A stretch of 64,000 nt of DNA from Scopulibacillus_A cellulosilyticus (GCF_042665295.1 NZ_JBHTCO010000004.1:620001-684000), one strand, 5' to 3'; shown: positions 27,152 to 36,021, counted from the stretch's first letter. Notes: a model not told the origin generated them from the sequence alone. Numbers and translations are program-made.

Positions 27152-27880
27152 ATGAATATTGCACTTATAACAGGCGCAAGCGGCGGTATTGGTCAAGCCG
27201 CATCCAAACGCTTAGCGGATGACGGTTATTCCCTTTATTTGCATTACAACGAAGGACGGGAAAATATTGATACACTCGTCAATGAGTTAAGTTATAAGTA
27301 TCCAGACCAGCAATTTACGGCTGTACAGGCTGATTTAACAACTAAATCAGGCGTTAAATTGCTTATAGAACAAATAGCAGATCCTGTTGACTGTGTTGTA
27401 TATAACAGCGGGAAAAGTCTGATTTCATTAATAACAGAAGTCCCGGAGTCTGATCTTGACAGTTTTATTCAATTACATATGGCAAGTCCTTTCCAACTTA
27501 TCCAGCATCTGCTTCCTGACATGATCAGCAACCGGCACGGGAAAATTATTTTTGTTACTTCAATTTGGGGTCTGACGGGGTCATCAATGGAAGTGCTGTA
27601 CTCAATGGTGAAAGGCGGACAAAACAGTTTTGTTAAAGCTTTGGCAAAAGAGGTTGCTCCAAGCGGCATTTCTGTAAATGCAGTTGCCCCGGGCGCTGTG
27701 GATACTAAAATGATGGGCGATTTCAGTGAAGAAGAAATCGAATATATCAAACAGGGCATTCCGATGGGACGTCTTGGCCGCCCTGAAGAAATTGCTGATT
27801 TAATCGGCTACTTAGCTTCAACAAAATCAGATTATATTAATGGACAGGTGGTCTCCATTAATGGTGCATGGCATTGTTAA
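27152..27880 (+). CDS. ymfI: Short-chain dehydrogenase/reductase YmfI
   Basis: A 242-aa classical SDR. TGASGGIGQAASKRLA is the dinucleotide-binding TGxxxGxG motif; the catalytic set is Ser in VTSIWG and Tyr/Lys in YSMVKGG. It resembles FabG-type 3-oxoacyl reductases, but the substrate is unknown. GGTGG precedes the ATG. Its stop codon lies within a terminator hairpin. Confidence 0.9.
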   Translation: MNIALITGASGGIGQAASKRLADDGYSLYLHYNEGRENIDTLVNELSYKYPDQQFTAVQADLTTKSGVKLLIEQIADPVDCVVYNSGKSLISLITEVPESDLDSFIQLHMASPFQLIQHLLPDMISNRHGKIIFVTSIWGLTGSSMEVLYSMVKGGQNSFVKALAKEVAPSGISVNAVAPGAVDTKMMGDFSEEEIEYIKQGIPMGRLGRPEEIADLIGYLASTKSDYINGQVVSINGAWHC

Positions 27881-27901
27881 ATGTCATGCATATTTTTTTT
27901 A
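27865..27901 (+). terminator. Intrinsic terminator overlapping the ymfI stop
   Basis: TGCATGGCATT (27865-27875), GTTA loop, AATGTCATGCA (27880-27890), one G-U pair, then TATTTTTTTT. Confidence 0.85.
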
Positions 27902-27946
27902 TAGCAGTGCAAGCTAATAATGAAAGATGAAAAAGGAGGAATCACA

Positions 27947-28213
27947 ATGTCTGTTTTGAATAGTTGGGATGATTGGAAAAGCTTCCTGGGTGACCGTCTA
28001 AATAAAGCAAAAGCAAAAGGTGTCAGCCAAGATGCTATTGCCAATTTTGCAACTGAAATTGGAGGATATCTTGCCGATAAAGTTGATCCAAAAAATGAAC
28101 AACAAAGAGTGCTTTCTGACTTATGGAGTGTTGCTGACAAAGATGAACAGCATGCCATTGCAAATATGATGGTAAAACTTGTAGAAAATAACGCTACTGA
28201 TAAACAACAATAA
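27947..28213 (+). CDS. ymfJ: DUF3243 family protein YmfJ
   Basis: An 88-aa protein of the DUF3243 family. NSWDDWKSFLGDRLN near the start and EQHAIANMMVKLVEN near the end are family features. ATG 27947 follows AAAGGAGG; an upstream in-frame ATG at 27920 lies before that site. It has its own terminator. No function is established for the family. Confidence 0.9.
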   Translation: MSVLNSWDDWKSFLGDRLNKAKAKGVSQDAIANFATEIGGYLADKVDPKNEQQRVLSDLWSVADKDEQHAIANMMVKLVENNATDKQQ

Positions 28214-28222
28214 GCTGATTTT

Positions 28223-28258
28223 AAAAGGAATGTCTTTGAAGGCATTCCTTTTGTTTTT
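28223..28258 (+). terminator. Intrinsic terminator after ymfJ
   Basis: AAAAGGAATG (28223-28232) and CATTCCTTTT (28243-28252), then GTTTTTG. Confidence 0.85.
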
Positions 28259-28376
28259 GTTTATTTCTTTTTTGGATAATTTAATTTTTTTTTGATTACA
28301 AAAAAACACCTTTTCTTGAAAGTTATTATCATTTATTATAAATTTATAATGATATGTGTTCAAAAGGGGTTATGCT

Positions 28377-29150
28377 ATGGAAAAGAAAGAATGGTATTTA
28401 GAATATGAAATACATAGAAACCGCCCCGGATTATTGGGTGATATCGCATCTTTGTTAGGCATGCTTGGGATTAATATCGTCACAATTAATGGTGTTGATA
28501 ATGAAAGAAGGGGCATGCTTTTACGTACAGAAGACGATGCCCAAATTGAACGGCTGATTGCTATTGTAAAAACAATGGATAATATTAATGTGACCAAATT
28601 AAGGGAACCCAAATTAAGCGACCGTTTGGCTGTTCGTCATGGCCGCTATATTGAGAGAGATGCGGATGACAAGAAGACATTCCGGTTTGTCAGAGATGAA
28701 TTAGGTTTGCTTGTCGATTTTATGGCCGAATTGTTTAAGAAAGAAGGCCATAAATTAATCGGCATCAGGGGCATGCCCCGTGTCGGTAAATCAGAATCAA
28801 TTGTTGCATCTAGTGTTTGTGCTAATAAACGCTGGCTTTTTATTTCTTCCACATTATTAAGGCAGACTGTCCGAAGTCAACTCGCTGAAGATGAATTTTC
28901 TGATGAACATATTTTTGTCATTGACGGTATCGTCTCAACGAAACGTTCATCGGACCGTCACTGGGAACTTCTTCGGCAGGTTATGCGAATGCCTGTCACT
29001 AAGGTTGTTGAACATCCGGATGTCTTTGTACAAGGCACGGAGTACTGCCTTGACGACTTTGATTATATTATTGAGCTGAGAAATAACCGTGACGAAGAAA
29101 TCACCTATGACGTTGTGGAAGAAGATGAAATGTCTCCGTTTGACTTTTAA
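28377..29150 (+). CDS. ymfK: ACT-domain/DUF3388 protein YmfK
   Basis: A 257-aa protein. Residues ~1-75 form an ACT-like domain (HRNRPGLLGDIASLLGMLG), suggesting small-molecule sensing. The remainder is DUF3388, including a P-loop-like RGMPRVGKSESIVASS (~res 140) and IFVIDGIVSTKR as a possible Walker B. ATG 28377 follows AAAAGGGG; GTG/ATG codons upstream are not supported. A 16-bp AT-rich palindrome lies just before it. Function unknown. Confidence 0.88.
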   Translation: MEKKEWYLEYEIHRNRPGLLGDIASLLGMLGINIVTINGVDNERRGMLLRTEDDAQIERLIAIVKTMDNINVTKLREPKLSDRLAVRHGRYIERDADDKKTFRFVRDELGLLVDFMAELFKKEGHKLIGIRGMPRVGKSESIVASSVCANKRWLFISSTLLRQTVRSQLAEDEFSDEHIFVIDGIVSTKRSSDRHWELLRQVMRMPVTKVVEHPDVFVQGTEYCLDDFDYIIELRNNRDEEITYDVVEEDEMSPFDF

Positions 29151-29156
29151 ATATGG

Positions 29157-29200
29157 TGTTCAGAGTAATCCTCTTATAGTACTTTTTTGAACATCCTCTA
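29157..29200 (-). repeat. Dispersed repeat, degenerate copy C (ymfK-ymfM gap)
   Basis: On the minus strand it reads TAGAGGATGTTCAAAAAAGT, a short unrelated middle, then TGAACA. Only the ends of the family are kept. Confidence 0.6.
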
Positions 29201-29224
29201 AATCATATTGGCAGGTGTTAAGCA

Positions 29225-30148
29225 TTGAGTGAGTTAGGTACAGCGTTGAAAGAAGCGCGTGAAGAAAAGGGGATGACATTAGAAGATATTGAGAGAAAAA
29301 CAAAAATACAAAAACGATATCTCCTGGCCATTGAAGAAGGGCATTTTGATCAGCTTCCCGGCAATTTTTATTCAAGAGCATTTATAAAAAATTATGCTGA
29401 AGCTGTTGGTCTTGATCCCAATGCTCTTTTTAACGAATACGGACATGTTATTCCAAATATCCGCCAAGAGCCTTCCCAAGTCGTTTTACCGCCAAGAACG
29501 CAGCGCCAGAGTACTGGATTGTCATTTAAATCAGCGAAAAGAAGACAAACTGATTCTAAATTTAATTCTTTGTTGCCAAAGATAATCATTGTCGTTGTAC
29601 TTTTATTGATTTTAATTGGTATTTGGCTGTTGGCGCAACATTTTAAGTCAAGTGATAAATCATCAGCGACAAATCATACAAGCCCTGATGTCGTTTATAA
29701 AAAAGATGAAAACGGCTCAAGCAAAAATTCAGGTGCTCCAACACAGAATGACCAAAAAGCCAAATCAGAGAATAAAGATACTAAAAAACAAGCTAAAGCT
29801 AAAAAGGATAAATCAAATCAAAAGCAACATTTATCATTGGATAATACTAAGGGAAATATTTCTTATTATACTTTAACAGGTGCCAAGACATTTAATGTTG
29901 AAATATCGGCCAAGCCAAAGAAACAAGCATGGATAGATGCGAGGGACGGCGGACCCGGCGGGAAAAATTTTGCTTATGGCATGGCTGAAAACAACAAAAA
30001 GTTTAGCTTTGATGCTTCTAATGCAAGTAAATTGTATATCAAGGCAGGCAACACTTATAATACAGAGATTAAAGTGAACGGAAAAACTTTAGACTTTCCA
30101 AACAAAAGTATTACTCAAACGATTTATATCACATATAAAAAACCATGA
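29225..30148 (+). CDS. ymfM: RodZ-like protein YmfM
   Basis: A 307-aa single-pass membrane protein. Residues ~3-70 form a Xre-type helix-turn-helix (LKEAREEKGMTLEDIERKTK). A membrane segment lies at ~117-137 (KIIIVVVLLLILIGIWLLA), then a Lys/Ser/Asn-rich linker and a C-terminal DUF4115-type domain (FNVEISAKPKKQAWIDA). RodZ links MreB to the cell-wall machinery. TTG 29225 is used. pgsA follows, as in B. subtilis. Confidence 0.92.
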   Translation: MSELGTALKEAREEKGMTLEDIERKTKIQKRYLLAIEEGHFDQLPGNFYSRAFIKNYAEAVGLDPNALFNEYGHVIPNIRQEPSQVVLPPRTQRQSTGLSFKSAKRRQTDSKFNSLLPKIIIVVVLLLILIGIWLLAQHFKSSDKSSATNHTSPDVVYKKDENGSSKNSGAPTQNDQKAKSENKDTKKQAKAKKDKSNQKQHLSLDNTKGNISYYTLTGAKTFNVEISAKPKKQAWIDARDGGPGGKNFAYGMAENNKKFSFDASNASKLYIKAGNTYNTEIKVNGKTLDFPNKSITQTIYITYKKP

Positions 30149-30202
30149 TTAAAAAAGCCAGGGGAAATTCACCGGATTTTTTGAATAACTTTCATCTAAG
30201 AG

Positions 30203-30233
30203 AAGAGTCATCACCAATGGTGACTCTTTTATT
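30203..30233 (+). terminator. Intrinsic terminator before pgsA
   Basis: AAGAGTCA (30203-30210) and TGACTCTT (30221-30228), followed by TTATTC; ACC/GGT in the loop may add pairing. Confidence 0.65.
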
Positions 30234-30250
30234 CATCTGGAGGTATTAAA

Positions 30251-30829
30251 ATGAACATAGCAAATAAAATAACAATATCTAGAGTGATCATGATTCCTAT
30301 TTTTCTTATCTTTTTACTTGTTCCAATGCATCTGGGCACCGTCCCAATATGGCATGCTCATGTTCCTGTCAGTCAATTCATTGCGGGTATTATTTTCATT
30401 GTAGCTTCATGTACCGACTGGCTTGATGGTTACTTTGCACGGAAATATAATTTGGTAACAAATTTTGGGAAGTTCCTTGATCCGTTAGCAGATAAGCTGC
30501 TTGTGATGAGTGCATTTGTTTCTCTTGTCGATTTCCACTACATACCTTCATGGATGGTCATTATTATTTTGGCGAGAGAGTTTGCCGTAACGGGCCTTCG
30601 CTTAGTAGCAGCAGGAGAAGGGGATGTGATTGCAGCGAGTAAGGTGGCAAAATGGAAAACAACCTTTCAAATGCTTGCCATTATCTTTTACTTATTTAAC
30701 AATCTGCCGTTTGGTTTAAATGGTTTTCCGCTCGCAGACATATTATTATGGATTGCTGTTATAATGACAATTATCTCCGGTTGGGACTATTTTTATAAAA
30801 ACCGAGAAATCATTTTAAAGTCAAAATAA
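30251..30829 (+). CDS. pgsA: CDP-diacylglycerol--glycerol-3-phosphate 3-phosphatidyltransferase
   Basis: PgsA (192 aa) makes phosphatidylglycerophosphate, first step to phosphatidylglycerol. The CDP-alcohol phosphotransferase motif is visible as DWLDGYFAR...GKFLDPLADK. About four to six hydrophobic segments place it in the membrane. CTGGAGG precedes the ATG. Order ymfM-pgsA-cinA-recA is conserved in Bacillales. Confidence 0.96.
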   Translation: MNIANKITISRVIMIPIFLIFLLVPMHLGTVPIWHAHVPVSQFIAGIIFIVASCTDWLDGYFARKYNLVTNFGKFLDPLADKLLVMSAFVSLVDFHYIPSWMVIIILAREFAVTGLRLVAAGEGDVIAASKVAKWKTTFQMLAIIFYLFNNLPFGLNGFPLADILLWIAVIMTIISGWDYFYKNREIILKSK

Positions 30830-30866
30830 TAATATCCTTTGCAGAGAAAAAAATGAGGTGAATAGA

Positions 30867-32099
30867 ATGAATGCTGAATTAATAGCTGTCGGTTCCGAGC
30901 TTTTGCTGGGGCAAATTGCTAATACGAATGCCCAGTTTATTTCAGAGCAATTAGCTGCCTTGGGAATTAATGTTTATTTCCATACAGTTGTCGGTGATAA
31001 TCCGGAACGGCTCAAAATGGCGGTTAATCAGGCGGAATCCCGTGCCGACTTAATTATTTTTACCGGGGGACTCGGACCGACCAAAGATGATTTGACAAAA
31101 GAAACAATAGCGGAAATGGTTGGGAAACCGCTTGTATACGATCAGGACGCATTAGACAGTATCATGGCTTATTTTAAAAAAACCGGCCGTGAGATGACAG
31201 AGAATAACCGGAAGCAGGCACTTGTCATTGAAGGCAGTCATATTCTTAAAAATCGCCACGGTATGGCACCTGGAATGGTAACAAAAGCCAAGGGCAGGAT
31301 TTACATACTTCTTCCAGGCCCGCCGTCAGAAATGAGACCGATGTATACGGATTTTGTAAATCCTTATTTATCTAAGCATTATTCAGAACATATTGTCTCA
31401 AAAGTATTAAGATTTTTTGGTATCGGTGAATCGGCCTTAGAAACAAAAATTATCGATTTAATTGAACAGCAAACGAATCCAACGATTGCTCCGCTTGCAA
31501 AGGAAAGTGAAGTAACGCTTCGCCTAACGGCTAAGCACCGGAGCAAGGAGGAAGCTGAACGCATGATCAGTGAAACTGAAGCTTTGATCAATAAGCGTGT
31601 CGGCCAATATTTATACGGCTACGGGGAAACTCAATTACATGAGGTCGCTTTTAACCTACTAAAGAAACATAATCAGACGATTTCGGCTGCCGAAAGCTTA
31701 ACAGGCGGATTATTCAGCCAAATGATCACAGACTTTCCTGGCGCTTCAAGTGTTCTGAACGGTTCGGTCGTTTGTTACACCAACCGGGTTAAAGAAACGC
31801 AAGTGAATGTTCCGGGTTCATTATTAGAGACGGACGGGGCAGTCAGTGAAGCTTGTGCAGAAGTTATGGCAAAAAATATTAGAAATCTTTGCGGATCTGA
31901 CCTTGGCATCAGTTTTACAGGAGTAGCAGGGCCAGGCCAAAGCGAAGGTAATGAGGCGGGCACCGTTTATATTGGTTTGGCTGATCAAAACCAAGTCAAA
32001 AGCTTTAAGTATCAATTTAGCGGAACGCGGGCGGCTGTTCGAACGAAAACCGCTAAGACGGGCTTTGATCTTATACGTCGTTATCTTTTAAATAAATAA
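30867..32099 (+). CDS. cinA: CinA family competence/damage protein
   Basis: A 410-aa two-domain protein. The N-terminal MoCF-like domain (VGSELLLGQIANTN; FTGGLGPTKDDLTKE) belongs to a family acting as a nucleotide pyrophosphatase; the C-terminal PncC-like domain (SAAESLTGGLFSQMI, FTGVAGPGQSEG) suggests nicotinamide-nucleotide amidase activity. ATG 30867 follows TGAGGTGA; a GTG at 30858 lies in that site. Located before recA, as in many competence-capable Bacilli. Confidence 0.94.
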   Translation: MNAELIAVGSELLLGQIANTNAQFISEQLAALGINVYFHTVVGDNPERLKMAVNQAESRADLIIFTGGLGPTKDDLTKETIAEMVGKPLVYDQDALDSIMAYFKKTGREMTENNRKQALVIEGSHILKNRHGMAPGMVTKAKGRIYILLPGPPSEMRPMYTDFVNPYLSKHYSEHIVSKVLRFFGIGESALETKIIDLIEQQTNPTIAPLAKESEVTLRLTAKHRSKEEAERMISETEALINKRVGQYLYGYGETQLHEVAFNLLKKHNQTISAAESLTGGLFSQMITDFPGASSVLNGSVVCYTNRVKETQVNVPGSLLETDGAVSEACAEVMAKNIRNLCGSDLGISFTGVAGPGQSEGNEAGTVYIGLADQNQVKSFKYQFSGTRAAVRTKTAKTGFDLIRRYLLNK

Positions 32100-32102
32100 A
32101 GA

Positions 32103-32116
32103 CGAATAAATGTTCG
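32103..32116 (+). promoter_or_regulatory. LexA (DinR) box upstream of recA
   Basis: CGAATAAATGTTCG matches the Bacillus SOS consensus CGAAC-N4-GTTCG at 9 of 10 fixed positions. It ends 9 bp before the recA -35, a position that could block RNA polymerase binding. Confidence 0.75.
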
Positions 32117-32125
32117 TTAAAACTA

Positions 32126-32154
32126 TTGGCAAAAACATAAAAAACAGCTATCAT
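32126..32154 (+). promoter_or_regulatory. SigA promoter of recA
   Basis: TTGGCA (32126-32131), 17 bp spacer, TATCAT (32149-32154), 74 bp upstream of the recA start. Confidence 0.7.
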
Positions 32155-32185
32155 AGTAATAGATAAAGTGTGTGTTTAAAAAGAA

Positions 32186-32213
32186 GGGGAAAACTCTCTG
32201 TTTTTCCCCCTTT
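32186..32213 (+). promoter_or_regulatory. Hairpin in the recA leader
   Basis: GGGGAAAA (32186-32193) pairs with TTTTCCCC (32202-32209) around an 8-base loop, followed by CTTT and then the GAGGAG ribosome site. It lies between promoter and start codon. It may protect the mRNA 5' end or weakly attenuate; the T-tract is too short for a confident terminator. Confidence 0.45.
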
Positions 32214-32227
32214 AGAGGAGTGATCTC

Positions 32228-33265
32228 ATGAGCGATCGTAAAGCAGCCTTAGATATGGCGTTAAGACAAATAGAGAAGCAATTTGGAAAAGGATCCATTA
32301 TGAAACTTGGTGAACAGGCTGAGCAAAGAGTATCTACTGTTTCCACCGGATCTTTGGCGCTTGATATTGCTATCGGTGTCGGCGGTTATCCGCGCGGACG
32401 AATTATTGAAGTTTATGGACCGGAATCTTCCGGTAAAACAACTGTTGCCCTTCATGCTATTGCAGAAGCACAAAAAAACGGCGGACAAGCAGCATTTATT
32501 GACGCCGAACATGCTTTAGACCCGGTTTATGCAGAGAAACTTGGCGTTAATATTGATGAACTGTTACTTTCGCAGCCTGATACAGGCGAACAAGCACTGG
32601 AAATTGCCGAAGCTCTTGTCAGAAGCGGTGCAGTTGACATTATTGTTATTGACTCTGTTGCTGCGCTTGTCCCGAAAGCCGAGATAGAAGGAGAAATGGG
32701 CGATTCCCATGTTGGTTTGCAAGCCCGTTTAATGTCTCAGGCATTAAGGAAACTTTCAGGTGCCATCAGCAAATCAAAAACAACGGCAATCTTTATTAAC
32801 CAAATTCGTGAAAAAGTCGGCGTTATGTTCGGCAATCCGGAAACAACTCCGGGCGGCCGGGCGCTCAAATTCTATTCATCAGTCCGGCTGGAAGTGCGCC
32901 GTGCGGAATCTTTAAAGCAAGGCAACGATATGGTTGGTAATAAAACCAGAATTAAAGTCGTAAAAAATAAAGTGGCGCCGCCGTTTAAACAAGCTGAAGT
33001 CGATATTATGTACGGAGAAGGCATTTCCAAAGAAGGGGAAATTCTTGATATCGGCTCAGATCTTGATATTGTTCAAAAAAGCGGTGCATGGTATTCATTT
33101 AATGAAGAACGGCTTGGTCAAGGACGGGAGAACGCCAAGCAATTCTTAAAAGAAAATGAAGACATTCGTGATGAAATTACCCAGCAAATCAGAAGCCACT
33201 ATAATTTAAACGAGCAAACAGAACCTGAAACCACAGATGAAAATGAACAAAGTGAATTATTATAA
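32228..33265 (+). CDS. recA: Recombinase RecA
   Basis: RecA (345 aa) forms filaments on single-stranded DNA for strand exchange and triggers LexA cleavage. Walker A GPESSGKTT, the LLSQPDTGEQALEI segment, Walker B VDIIVIDSVAALVPK, loop L1/L2 region (EGEMGDSHVG; NQIREKVGVMFGNPETTPGG) are all present. The C-terminal tail is acidic, as usual. GAGGAG precedes the ATG. Likely SOS-induced through the upstream LexA box. Confidence 0.98.
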   Translation: MSDRKAALDMALRQIEKQFGKGSIMKLGEQAEQRVSTVSTGSLALDIAIGVGGYPRGRIIEVYGPESSGKTTVALHAIAEAQKNGGQAAFIDAEHALDPVYAEKLGVNIDELLLSQPDTGEQALEIAEALVRSGAVDIIVIDSVAALVPKAEIEGEMGDSHVGLQARLMSQALRKLSGAISKSKTTAIFINQIREKVGVMFGNPETTPGGRALKFYSSVRLEVRRAESLKQGNDMVGNKTRIKVVKNKVAPPFKQAEVDIMYGEGISKEGEILDIGSDLDIVQKSGAWYSFNEERLGQGRENAKQFLKENEDIRDEITQQIRSHYNLNEQTEPETTDENEQSELL

Positions 33266-33270
33266 GTTTG

Positions 33271-33317
33271 TGTTCAAGAGGTTGGATATGTTTTCCGGAC
33301 TTTTTGGACATCATCTA
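33271..33317 (-). repeat. Dispersed repeat, degenerate copy D (after recA)
   Basis: On the minus strand: TAGATGATGTCCAAAAAGTC then CGGAAAAC and, at the other end, CTTGAACA. It keeps the AAAAAGTCCGG core of the family, just before the recA terminator. Confidence 0.6.
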
Positions 33318-33318
33318 A

Positions 33319-33346
33319 AAAAGAGGCGCGTGCGCCTCTTTTTTTT
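33319..33346 (+). terminator. Intrinsic terminator after recA
   Basis: AAGAGGCGC (33321-33329) and GCGCCTCTT (33332-33340), then TTTTTT. Confidence 0.9.
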
Positions 33347-33516
33347 ATATATCGCCCATTGTTAGGTTGACAAGCGTTTTTTCCAAATATACAATTAAGT
33401 TGTATATTTAACCTATCTTTAAAAAATCAATGACATTTTTGAAAAGCTTTTAAATGAGGTCGATTTGACTTCTGCATGTCTTTTTAAAACGAGTTTGTGA
33501 GAGCAAGGAGGTGAAT

Positions 33517-35079
33517 ATGGTGACTGTATGGTTAATCATCTCCATTGCGCTGATCTCTATAGTTTGTCTTTTTATAGGCTATTTTATTAGGAAATCTATC
33601 GCAGAGGCCAAGATTGCAACTGCTGAGAATGAAGCTAAGCATATTGTTGAAGACGCGAAACGCGATGCTGAAGCAACGAAAAAAGAAGCTCTTCTAGAGG
33701 CAAAAGATGAAATTCATACACTACGTACTGAGGCCGAAAGCGAGATACGCGAGCGTCGAAATGAACTTCAAAGACAAGAAAATCGACTTGTTCAAAAAGA
33801 AGATTTGCTTGACCGTAAAAGTGAAACGCTTGATAAAAAAGAAGACTCATTAGATAAAAAGGAGGATTCTCTTAATAAGCAACAACGACAAATTGAAGAG
33901 ATGGAAAGCAAAGTGGAGGAACTGCTGCAAGAACACCAAGCGGAACTCGAACGCATTTCCGGTTTAACCAATGAGGAAGCCAAGGAAATTATTTTCAATC
34001 AAGTAAGGCAAGAAGCATCTCATGAAGCGGCGCAGCTTGCTAAAGAAATCGAAACCCGCTCTAAAGAAGAAGCGGATAAGAAGGCTAAGAATATTCTTTC
34101 GCTTGCGATACAGCGTTGTGCGGCAGACCATGTTGCTGAGACAACAGTTTCGGTTGTTAATCTTCCAAACGATGAGATGAAAGGCCGTATTATAGGACGT
34201 GAAGGACGAAACATTCGTACACTTGAGACCTTAACTGGTATAGACCTTATTATAGATGATACCCCTGAAGCTGTTATTTTATCAGGGTTCGATCCAATTA
34301 GACGTGAAGTTGCCCGGGTAGCTTTAGAAAAGCTTGTCCAAGACGGACGGATTCATCCGGCGCGGATTGAAGAAATGGTCGAGAAATCCCGTCGCGAAGT
34401 GGACGAAATGATCCGTGAATACGGCGAACAAACGACTTTTGAAGTGGGTATACATGGTATGCACCCTGACTTGATTAAAATACTTGGACGACTGCGGTTC
34501 AGAACCAGTTATGGACAGAATGTGCTTAAGCATTCAACGGAAGTTGCATTTCTAACGGGATTAATGGCTGCTGAACTGGGTGAGGATGTCACGCTTGCCC
34601 GTCGTGCCGGATTGCTTCATGATATCGGTAAAGCCATTGACCATGAAGTTGAAGGCAGCCACGTTGAAATTGGTGTTGAATTAGCAACGAAGTACAATGA
34701 GCATCCTGTTGTTATTAACAGTATTGCATCACACCATGGTGATACAGAGGCAACATCTGTTATTGCAACACTTGTTGCTGCGGCAGATGCCTTATCGGCT
34801 GCGAGACCTGGAGCAAGAAGAGAAACACTTGAAACATACATCCGTCGTCTCGAAAAGCTTGAGGAAATCTCTGAGTCCTTTGAAGGTGTTGAGAAGTCTT
34901 ACGCAATACAAGCTGGCAGGGAAATCCGCATTATGGTTCAACCGGATACGATTGATGATGCTGGGTCCTATCAACTTGCCCGCGAAATTACCAAAAAGAT
35001 TGAGAATGAACTGGACTATCCAGGACATATCAAAATCACAGTTATTCGTGAAACAAGAGCTGTTGAATATGCAAAATAA
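33517..35079 (+). CDS. rny: Ribonuclease Y
   Basis: RNase Y (520 aa) is the membrane-anchored endoribonuclease that starts mRNA decay. One N-terminal membrane segment (~3-23), a long coiled coil (~25-200), a KH domain (GRIIGREGRNIRTLE, ~230) and an HD domain with HD in LLHDIGKAIDHEVEGSH. ATG 33517 gives 520 aa, identical in length to B. subtilis; AAGGAGG precedes it. The coiled coil contains tandem 7-residue units LDKKEDS-LDKKEDS-LNK. A terminator overlaps the stop. Confidence 0.97.
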   Translation: MVTVWLIISIALISIVCLFIGYFIRKSIAEAKIATAENEAKHIVEDAKRDAEATKKEALLEAKDEIHTLRTEAESEIRERRNELQRQENRLVQKEDLLDRKSETLDKKEDSLDKKEDSLNKQQRQIEEMESKVEELLQEHQAELERISGLTNEEAKEIIFNQVRQEASHEAAQLAKEIETRSKEEADKKAKNILSLAIQRCAADHVAETTVSVVNLPNDEMKGRIIGREGRNIRTLETLTGIDLIIDDTPEAVILSGFDPIRREVARVALEKLVQDGRIHPARIEEMVEKSRREVDEMIREYGEQTTFEVGIHGMHPDLIKILGRLRFRTSYGQNVLKHSTEVAFLTGLMAAELGEDVTLARRAGLLHDIGKAIDHEVEGSHVEIGVELATKYNEHPVVINSIASHHGDTEATSVIATLVAAADALSAARPGARRETLETYIRRLEKLEEISESFEGVEKSYAIQAGREIRIMVQPDTIDDAGSYQLAREITKKIENELDYPGHIKITVIRETRAVEYAK

Positions 35080-35103
35080 AGTGGCGCTTCGCCACTTTTT
35101 TTT
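35078..35103 (+). terminator. Intrinsic terminator after rny
   Basis: AAAGTGGCG (35078-35086), CTT loop, CGCCACTTT (35090-35098), then a run of T; it begins within the stop codon. Confidence 0.9.
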
Positions 35104-35162
35104 ATTTTAAAAATATGGTTAAGCTATTATAAATAATTATTAGCGTATTAAGGAGAATCATC

Positions 35163-35957
35163 ATGAGAATTTTGTTTGTAGGGGACGTATACGGTAAACT
35201 TGGCAGAACGATGATCAAGGAATATTTGCAAAAATTAAAAGCCTTCTATAAACCGACCTTCACTATCGTTAATGGAGAAAATTCAGCCCACGGAAAAGGT
35301 ATTACCGAAAAAATCTATCGTGAATTAATGGAAGCCGGTGCAGATATCATTACGATGGGAAATCATACATGGGATAACCGTGACATCTTCGAATTTATTG
35401 ATGATGTTAACCGGCTGGTTCGTCCCGCCAATTTTCCAGAGGGAACGCCGGGGGTTGGTATGCAATTTTTGAAAATTAACCAGATAGAAATGGCGGTTAT
35501 CAACTTGCAAGGAAGAACCTTCCTTCCAGCCCTTGATGATCCATTCCGGACAGCCGATGACCTTATTAAAGAAGCAAGAAAAAAAACACCAATTATTTTT
35601 GTTGATATTCACGCGGAGACAACCAGTGAAAAACAAGCGCTGGGATGGTACTTAGACGGACGGGTCTCTGCCGTTGTAGGTACACACACACACGTTCAAA
35701 CGGCTGATGAAAGAATTTTACCCAAAGGTACGGCTTATTTAACGGATGCAGGCATGACGGGCCCTTATGACGGCATTCTGGGCGTTCAGCGCGAAGCCGT
35801 CATTAAGAAATTTTTGACGAATTTACCAGTCCGGTTTGAAAGTGAAACAGGGCGCGGTCAGCTTAGCAGTGTCATTATTGATATTGATGAACAAACGGGA
35901 AAAGCTACACAAATTCAAAGAAGACTTATTAATGATGATCATCCATTTTATGAATAG
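35163..35957 (+). CDS. ymdB: Metallophosphoesterase YmdB
   Basis: A 264-aa phosphoesterase. ILFVGDVYGKLGR, IVNGENSAHGKG, TMGNHTWDNRD, VDIHAETTSEK and VGTHTHVQTAD hold the metal-binding Asp, Asn, His and Glu residues. In B. subtilis YmdB hydrolyses cyclic nucleotides and affects biofilm/motility decisions and RNA levels. It follows rny as in B. subtilis. Firm as a family call. Confidence 0.95.
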   Translation: MRILFVGDVYGKLGRTMIKEYLQKLKAFYKPTFTIVNGENSAHGKGITEKIYRELMEAGADIITMGNHTWDNRDIFEFIDDVNRLVRPANFPEGTPGVGMQFLKINQIEMAVINLQGRTFLPALDDPFRTADDLIKEARKKTPIIFVDIHAETTSEKQALGWYLDGRVSAVVGTHTHVQTADERILPKGTAYLTDAGMTGPYDGILGVQREAVIKKFLTNLPVRFESETGRGQLSSVIIDIDEQTGKATQIQRRLINDDHPFYE

Positions 35958-35992
35958 TATTTTTGAATTCTTAGAAAATTATTTTTTAAATA

Positions 35993-36021
35993 GAAGGAAT
36001 ACCAGCATGAGTAGGGAATAT
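35993..36021 (+). promoter_or_regulatory. SigH-type promoter of spoVS
   Basis: GAAGGAATA (35993-36001), 11 bp spacer, AGGGAATAT (36013-36021), matching the SigH pattern RnAGGAwWW / RnnGAATww. spoVS is SigH-dependent in B. subtilis. Confidence 0.75.
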
